Shown: positions 8,903-12,997 of the stretch, piece by piece
How positions within the stretch are numbered: position 1 is the first letter of the stretch
How the letters are laid out: each line of letters opens with the position of its first letter
Assembly: GCA_000697455.1 (NCBI GenBank)
Contig: JNET01035177.1
Span: forward strand, 1 to 12,997
Source of the DNA: Basidiobolus heterosporus B8920
Taxonomy: Eukaryota; Basidiobolomycota; Basidiobolomycetes; Basidiobolales; Basidiobolaceae
Reading direction: 5' to 3'
Length of the DNA: 12,997 nt
Program-made: the position numbers and the translations under genes
Notes under the pieces: generated by a model
Told to the model about the DNA's origin: nothing
Seen by the model: the letters and a program-made list of their open reading frames with translations, nothing else
Database searches by the model: none

Positions 8903-8970
8903 GAGTGAATGAAGAGGTACGTGAGTGCGTGAATGTGCGAGTATGTGAGTTAATGAGTGAGTCAGTGAGC
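8903..8970. repeat. Degenerate GTGAGT/GTGAAT-type purine-pyrimidine repeat
   Basis: A run of degenerate GTGAGT, GTGAAT, GTGCGA and ATGAGT units on the plus strand, spaced about 4-8 nt. It looks like a decayed microsatellite of TGAG/TGCG type. Many GT-A-G-T steps resemble splice donors, but no exon adjoins them. Confidence 0.55.
8958..8964. promoter_or_regulatory. TGAGTCA (Gcn4/AP-1-type bZIP site) within the GTGAGT repeat
   Basis: Exact TGAGTCA heptamer, the classical bZIP site. It is embedded in a repeat whose units (GAGTGAGT) easily create it, and lies about 590 nt before the uridylyltransferase start, so it may be a by-product of the repeat. Confidence 0.25.
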
Positions 8971-9022
8971 TTGGGTTGTTGTGCTCTTGACTCTCGCTCT
9001 TCTGGAGATGTTGTGATGTTTA

Positions 9023-9064
9023 TCACTCCATCTACTCCATCTACTCCATCTCACTCCATCTCAC
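9023..9064. repeat. Tandem repeat of (TC)ACTCCATC / TACTCCATC units
   Basis: Four consecutive units: TCACTCCATC, TACTCCATC, TACTCCATC and TCACTCCATC, followed by a partial TCAC. Period is 9-10 nt, so it is a short minisatellite. The copies are almost identical, suggesting recent slippage. It is non-coding as far as can be seen. Confidence 0.85.
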
Positions 9065-9322
9065 GCTAGTCTCACCCATCAACCATCATGTCGTACTGGC
9101 TCTTAGTTCTAAATCTGAGTTTGGAATATTCATTCTTATCGTTCACAAGAACCTGCGTTTGCCATGTCCATATATTATATATTCTGGATACACTCCCTCG
9201 ATTGGCTAGGAGGTTTATCAACCGCATAAATCCTGGGATTATTTGCAAAGATCGATATTTCCTTTAATCATTTTAATTAATTTCTTCGGAATGTTTTATT
9301 GTCGTTGCTTTTTAAGGTCTAG

Positions 9323-9625
9323 TTAGTAATCTCTATCGGTCGTACCAGTTGAGAATTGTGATTTTTTCAAGTAATGCTTTTTATACGTGAGATCCAACTC
9401 CTCTTCACCCTTCCGTTCCAGATCCCTTCCCAGTGCGATGGCCTGTTCATCACCAACGAGGTTTCCGTACGTCTCCTTGATTTTCCCGGTAACAATGTGA
9501 GCGAGGGCCGAGGTTCGAGTGGCTTTCCGGTGGTCTACTTGCATTGATTCTGGAAGAGATTCTGTGAGAGATTCTGGAATATCAGTGTTGGCCAGTGGAA
9601 CATAAGACATTTTACAATGCGACAT
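9323..9625 (-). CDS. CsbD-like small protein
   Basis: Single-exon frame of 100 residues from the ATG at 9625 (a second ATG at 9610 would remove five residues). The core, residues 44-75, reads HIVTGKIKETYGNLVGDEQA, then GRDLERKGEEEL. This fits the CsbD pattern of GKIKEt.G...GD...aeG....kG. In fungi the family includes the cruciform- and mismatch-DNA binding protein Hmp1 of Ustilago, and in bacteria it includes stress-induced CsbD; the biochemical role is poorly known. The protein is hydrophilic, with no signal peptide or membrane segment. The N-terminal 40 residues are Ser/Glu/Pro-rich and not part of the domain. An AT-alternating tract at 9637-9651 lies 12-40 nt upstream, a better distance for a TATA box if translation starts at 9610. 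The family match is short, so moderate confidence. Confidence 0.7.
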   Translation of the reverse strand: MSHCKMSYVPLANTDIPESLTESLPESMQVDHRKATRTSALAHIVTGKIKETYGNLVGDEQAIALGRDLERKGEEELDLTYKKHYLKKSQFSTGTTDRDY

Positions 9626-10526
9626 GAAGGTTAATGCTTATATATATATCTTCTTACCATTACAAATGACATCACCAGGCCATCACTTCAATAGTGGTTC
9701 GCCAAGGGTGATCTGATCCATAATAACATGAATACCCTGTCAACACGTAACACTACCTCATTACTTAGCTTTCCTCTCAGGTGAGTGTATGCCTCGTTAT
9801 TGATTCGCAGCAGATTTATCATTTGGATCTTTGGAGCTATATATATATATACATTTATATGTTAACGCGGGAGAGAATAAGGAGGGAATGGAAAACTTGA
9901 GTAAGTGATCCGTTCATTGCGTTAACCAGGTTTAATCAAGCTTCACTTGTACATTCCAACACTCAAGATACAAAGCAACCTACGGCTTCCATGATATCCT
10001 TCATCAACAATGGGTGAGCAGTAGTGTTGAAAGAACGTGTCCTAGCTGTGTGTCCCTAGCGCTTAACCAAATTAAGTCTCGTAATTAGCTTTTAACCTGA
10101 GTCGCACTGATTCGTATACTGATTAGTGGACTGAGGTCAGTTGCTGTTCTTGTTCTGGTGCCATAGTTAATGAATCACTTGCTGACTATGAAGGTAGATC
10201 TAGGGTTAGGGTATAAATTAGGATATGACCAATATACTGCGCGTCTAATATTACTCTGTTTAATTTCGTTCAGTTTCGTAGAAGCTTCGAATATCGATTG
10301 ATAGGATAAATTCAAATACATCAACGAAATTCTGGTGCTATTTAATTAAACCTCTATAGATGTTTCTTTTGACAAGAATCATTCCAGTTTCTGTCTACTA
10401 GTCTCTGTCCTAACTCAAACTTTATATTCGGTGGTAAACCCCACCCTTAATAACCTTCATAACCATAATCTCGAGCCTTATATTTCTACTTTCGGTTCTT
10501 TAGTTAGTGTGCATCTAGTTGCAATA
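9626..10526. other. Divergent intergenic region between CsbD-like and STIMATE-like genes
   Basis: About 900 nt between a minus-strand gene and a plus-strand gene, so it should contain both promoters. It includes TA-rich tracts at 9637-9651 and 9838-9860 and a telomere-like double TTAGGG at 10201-10211 (listed separately). The sequence TGATGTCA on the minus strand near 9670 is one base from a CRE. No open frame, tRNA or structured RNA was recognised. Confidence 0.45.
10201..10211 (+). promoter_or_regulatory. Telomere-repeat-like element TAGGGTTAGGG
   Basis: TAGGGTTAGGG is nearly two units of the TTAGGG repeat used at telomeres by many fungi and animals. It lies about 315 nt before the STIMATE-like start codon. 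Single or double TTAGGG sites in fungal promoters are bound by Tbf1-type Myb factors, and this may be such a site. The copy number is far too low for an internal telomere remnant to be claimed. Confidence 0.35.
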
Positions 10527-11516
10527 ATGGATCCACTTGTACCCGATTCAATTCCCTCGCATGTACCACAATGTTCTCTTACTGATAACTTTGCCCTTGT
10601 TGTCCAAGCCTTTCTGGCGTTTACTGCTTTCTCAACTTTGTTAAGTAAGGCTTCAATGGAATTCTTTCAGAAACTTTTGTCAAGCTTACCCGTTCCCCTT
10701 ATATTATAGTTAAAAGGCAGAAAGAAAACCCTAGAAGACCTCTACTCATCTGGTAAGCTTGATAGACTCGATTTTGTTATTACCTTACTAATCTTTCAAT
10801 AGGTTTTTCGATACTTCGAAGCAAGGTTTCGCTGCCGGCGTAGTACATTTCGCCAATGTGTTTCTAAGTTATGCAAGCCTGGTTACCGAAGAACAGTCTG
10901 ATCCCTGTGATTGGTATGCCTCAGATACTACAAGGATGATAAGTAATTTGTATCTTAACTCTGGTTTCATTTTGCTGATAGGTATTTCTTGAATGTCTTT
11001 ATGGATACTACTTTCGGCGTAGCAACCATATATTTTCTTATCCGATTCTCAAACAAGCTTATCTATCGTTATAAGTGGCATAGCCTGAGAACTGGGGAGT
11101 ACGGCCATCCACCTAGTGTATCGACCTGGTTACGACAGTTGGGATGGTTTATTGGTTTATCTATGCTGAACAAGGTCCTTTTACTCATTATCTACTCGAT
11201 TCCGTTCGTACTTCCTGTAGTTCGTGCCTTACTATCGCCATTCAAACCATCACCGAAGGTTGAAGTTGTGTTTATCATGCTACTCTTCCCGCTGGTCATG
11301 AACATTATTCAATTTTGGCTGATCGATCAGCTCTTGAAAGAGAAACATATCACCCCTGTCATGGAGAATGACCACGAGGCTTTAGAAATGGATGATTCCG
11401 ACTTCCTACTAGATGTCAATGAAGACGAATCCTTCGAAAAAGATACCGAGAGAGGTTCTCAAGATAGATCAAACGAAGATAATCTCATTCATCGACCACC
11501 TCACACCGTGTACTAG
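10527..11516 (+). CDS. STIMATE/TMEM110-YPL162C family membrane protein
   Basis: Exons 10527-10644, 10710-10752, 10803-10913 and 10982-11516 (introns 65, 50 and 68 nt; phases 1, 2 and 2), 268 residues. The start is the first ATG in frame. Once joined, the protein reads through the family's conserved core: CSLTDNFALVVQAFLAFTAF, then KENPRRPLLIWFFDTSKQ, HFANVFLS, DPCDWYFLNVFMDTTFG, and WHSLRTGEYGHPP. Human STIMATE has 'RRPWRVWFLDTSKQ', 'HFANVYLS' and 'SLRFGEYGDPP' at the same places. About five membrane helices are seen (near residues 20-40, 58-78, 90-115, 142-165 and 180-203), then an acidic C-terminal tail of about 60 residues (DHEALEMDDSDFLLDVNEDE). The human protein is an ER factor promoting STIM1-Orai coupling; the yeast relative YPL162C is a vacuolar membrane protein of unknown role. 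Which compartment applies here is not known. Confidence 0.93.
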
Positions 11517-11993
11517 CCTGGTTTAATAACAGTTTTGTACCCTTTCACTGCCTACACATTCCCCCAAATTCATCTCTACCGAGGCCACCTTTATTTTCAT
11601 ACACGAACCGAAACAGATTTTATTGAATTTTCTCAGCTTGTATTATACCACATTCCATAAAAATCTCTTCAATCTATCTGCTGTGATGCGTGAAGGCTAA
11701 GATCAGGATTGACTCGAATTTTCATATCTGGCTACAAACTGGTAGTTAAGCGGGTAATGGTCTGTCAATTTGCACCTCCTTGCCTGCTCTAAGATATATG
11801 CATCTAATTAGAGTAACTGAGCTAGGGGCTTGGATGGAAACATGAACCTGGTCAGTGGAATGTTCTTTGCACTCATCAGAGACTTAATAATGCTATCTAC
11901 ATTATGTGTCAGCTCATGCTTGCATGATTACATTACTCACTGGTAGTGTCAGATGCTAAAAGCTTACTGACAGAACACTGGCTTGGGGAGGAG
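11517..11993. other. Intergenic region between STIMATE-like and 7TM genes
   Basis: About 480 nt between two plus-strand genes: the 3' UTR of the STIMATE-like gene, then the promoter of the 7TM gene. The first 180 nt are pyrimidine- and A-rich without a clear AATAAA. An open frame from a GTG at 11946 joins the 7TM gene but has no ATG before 12063, so it is judged to be promoter and leader. Nothing else was recognised. Confidence 0.45.
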
Positions 11994-12000
11994 TATATAA
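11994..12000 (+). promoter_or_regulatory. TATA box of the 7TM receptor-like gene
   Basis: TATATAA followed by GG, a good TATA consensus, lies 63-69 nt before the ATG at 12063. With transcription starting about 30 nt downstream it leaves a leader of about 40 nt. This spacing supports 12063 as the true start. Confidence 0.55.
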
Positions 12001-12062
12001 GGCGGTGGTATTCGGAGAGGCGATATTTCAAACCCCCGAGAAGCTATCAGATCATATCCCGT

Positions 12063-12997
12063 ATGGCCCCTCCTACCATGAACGCGGAAGAACGAGCGGA
12101 AATACTATTCCAGAAGATCAGTATTTCTTTGGTGGCAATGGCGATGGTGGTCTTCATCAGTAATTTCTATCACTCCTATCGACTTCATCAACGGAACCGC
12201 CAGCCTATTTACACCTTATGTCTGGTGCAATCAGCCATTGGGTGCTTTTGCATGACGGTGAATGTGGGCATGGACTTCTCGTTAAACTTTCTGTGCAGTT
12301 TCCGGGTTTATTCTAGCGCTTGTTTGTACATGATTTCATTTACGTGTATAGAGTTGATTCTACTGATGAAAGCATATTATTGCAACAACCGGGCCAAGTC
12401 AGTCCTATATCCTGGATGTGGCCTGCTCACTATCTGTTTTGGCTGTTCCATCTGGAATCTCGGAACCATACAGGTGTCGGATATTGCCGAGTTTCATTTA
12501 TATGAGAATGCTCCTGCTCTCAGGTCGTGCAGTGTCCATGTGGAGAGCTTTGCGATCATTGCGCTGATCATTGCTGATAATCTTCTCAACTTCTATCTTA
12601 CTTTATGCTTCTTGAGTAACATTTATCGCTCATACAAGTTCAACAGGTCCAATCTGTTCGCCACTCTGTTACGTGATGGAACCCTGTATTCGTTGGTAAC
12701 CTCCTCCTCTAGTGTACTCATCGTCACGCTTACCGTTACCAATGTCCTTGGCACAAGATCGTCTACCCTATTTGCTGCATCGTGTAAGTAAATTTGTCAA
12801 GTTCCAGTGACTTCGTATCAACCTACTCATATCCTTCAAACCAATTCATTCGAAACCATCAGGGGCAGTGTCTTCAAAGTTCACAGTAGAGCAATTTCGT
12901 AATGCTGAAAAGGCCCGTACACGCAACATTTTCATCAAAGGTCCAACCGATCTCTATTTGGACAAAAATGCTCACCCCGAGTTTTCCGCAACCCAGT
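12063..12997 (+). CDS. Seven-transmembrane receptor-like protein, family not recognised, 3' end beyond window
   Basis: Partial gene, read as exon 12063-12783 (240 codons plus one base), a 79-nt intron 12784-12862 (GTAAGT to CAG) and a second exon from 12863 past the window end; the junction codon becomes Trp (T|GG) and the frame stays open. The start is the first ATG after a TATA box. Hydrophobic segments lie near residues 19-38, 50-68, 82-105, 117-135, 160-186, 206-228 and 232-246, so seven helices with a short extracellular N-terminus. Cys78 at the head of helix 3 and Cys156 before helix 5 could form the disulfide typical of G-protein-coupled receptors. There are Arg/Lys-rich loops after helices 1, 3 and 5 (for example YRLHQRNRQ and YRSYKFNRS), as expected for cytoplasmic loops. 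No named GPCR family (Ste2, Ste3, Git3, cAMP or opsin type; no Schiff-base lysine seen in the last helix) could be assigned. Function is unknown. Confidence 0.7.

Larger units (their letters stand above)
8370..9322. other. Intergenic region upstream of the uridylyltransferase gene
   Basis: About 950 nt with no supported gene on either strand. It should contain the promoter and 5' UTR of the uridylyltransferase gene and the 3' UTR of the CsbD-like gene. It holds three simple-repeat stretches (8803-8820, 8903-8970 and 9023-9064) and one TGAGTCA site, all listed separately. A YAG just before the start codon (CCAATAG, about 8381 on the minus strand) could be a 5' UTR intron acceptor. Confidence 0.45.

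Noticed and set aside
8903-9064. CRISPR-like or satellite array
   Set aside because: Units are only 4-10 nt with no spacer pattern; these are ordinary simple repeats.
11946-12062. Upstream extension of the 7TM protein by 39 residues
   Set aside because: It would start at GTG, contains the TATA box and adds no hydrophobic or signal segment; the ATG at 12063 is better placed.

Overview
This window looks like an intron-rich, compact nuclear genome, most likely an early-diverging (zygomycete-grade) fungus or a close opisthokont relative. Seven protein genes lie in about 13 kb. Introns are short (50-90 nt, one of 203 nt) with GTAAGT-like donors, CTAAC/CTAAAC-type branch sites and YAG acceptors. 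The gene content includes a STIMATE/YPL162C-type membrane protein, a CsbD-like small protein, a Cid1-type nucleotidyltransferase and a LETM1-like protein. There is no bacterial-style operon, no mobile element and no CRISPR array. The taxon is an inference; no rRNA or mitochondrial marker is present.

Layout. Five genes in a row are on the minus strand: (1) a GPR107/108-type GOST seven-transmembrane protein, cut by the left edge (<1-946); (2) a nine-exon gene for a homolog of NELF-A, a subunit of the negative elongation factor (1539-3692); (3) a LETM1-domain mitochondrial protein (4019-5151, 5' end uncertain); (4) a Cid1/TUTase-type terminal uridylyltransferase with a long Pro/Ser-rich N-terminus (5898-8369); (5) a 100-residue CsbD-like protein (9323-9625). 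After a divergent intergenic region of about 0.9 kb, two genes are on the plus strand: (6) a four-exon STIMATE/TMEM110-YPL162C homolog (10527-11516), and (7) a putative seven-transmembrane receptor-like protein of unrecognised family, cut by the right edge (12063->12997). All splice models were read by hand from frame continuity and family similarity, and need transcript confirmation.

The most notable item is the NELF-A gene. NELF controls promoter-proximal pausing of RNA polymerase II in animals and is absent from the model yeasts. This gene keeps four blocks of NELF-A similarity in the right order: the N-terminal WL...W.sPtIA helical domain, the YLN motif, the LLDL/LLDI motif, and the C-terminal VFEMN..nGQWrklrr motif. 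The last block only appears once a final intron is spliced out. Second in interest is the uridylyltransferase. It has the His that marks UTP specificity in Cid1 and four Trp-Gly/Gly-Trp motifs in its disordered N-terminus. The genes do not form one pathway, though NELF-A and the uridylyltransferase both act on RNA, and several neighbours are membrane proteins.
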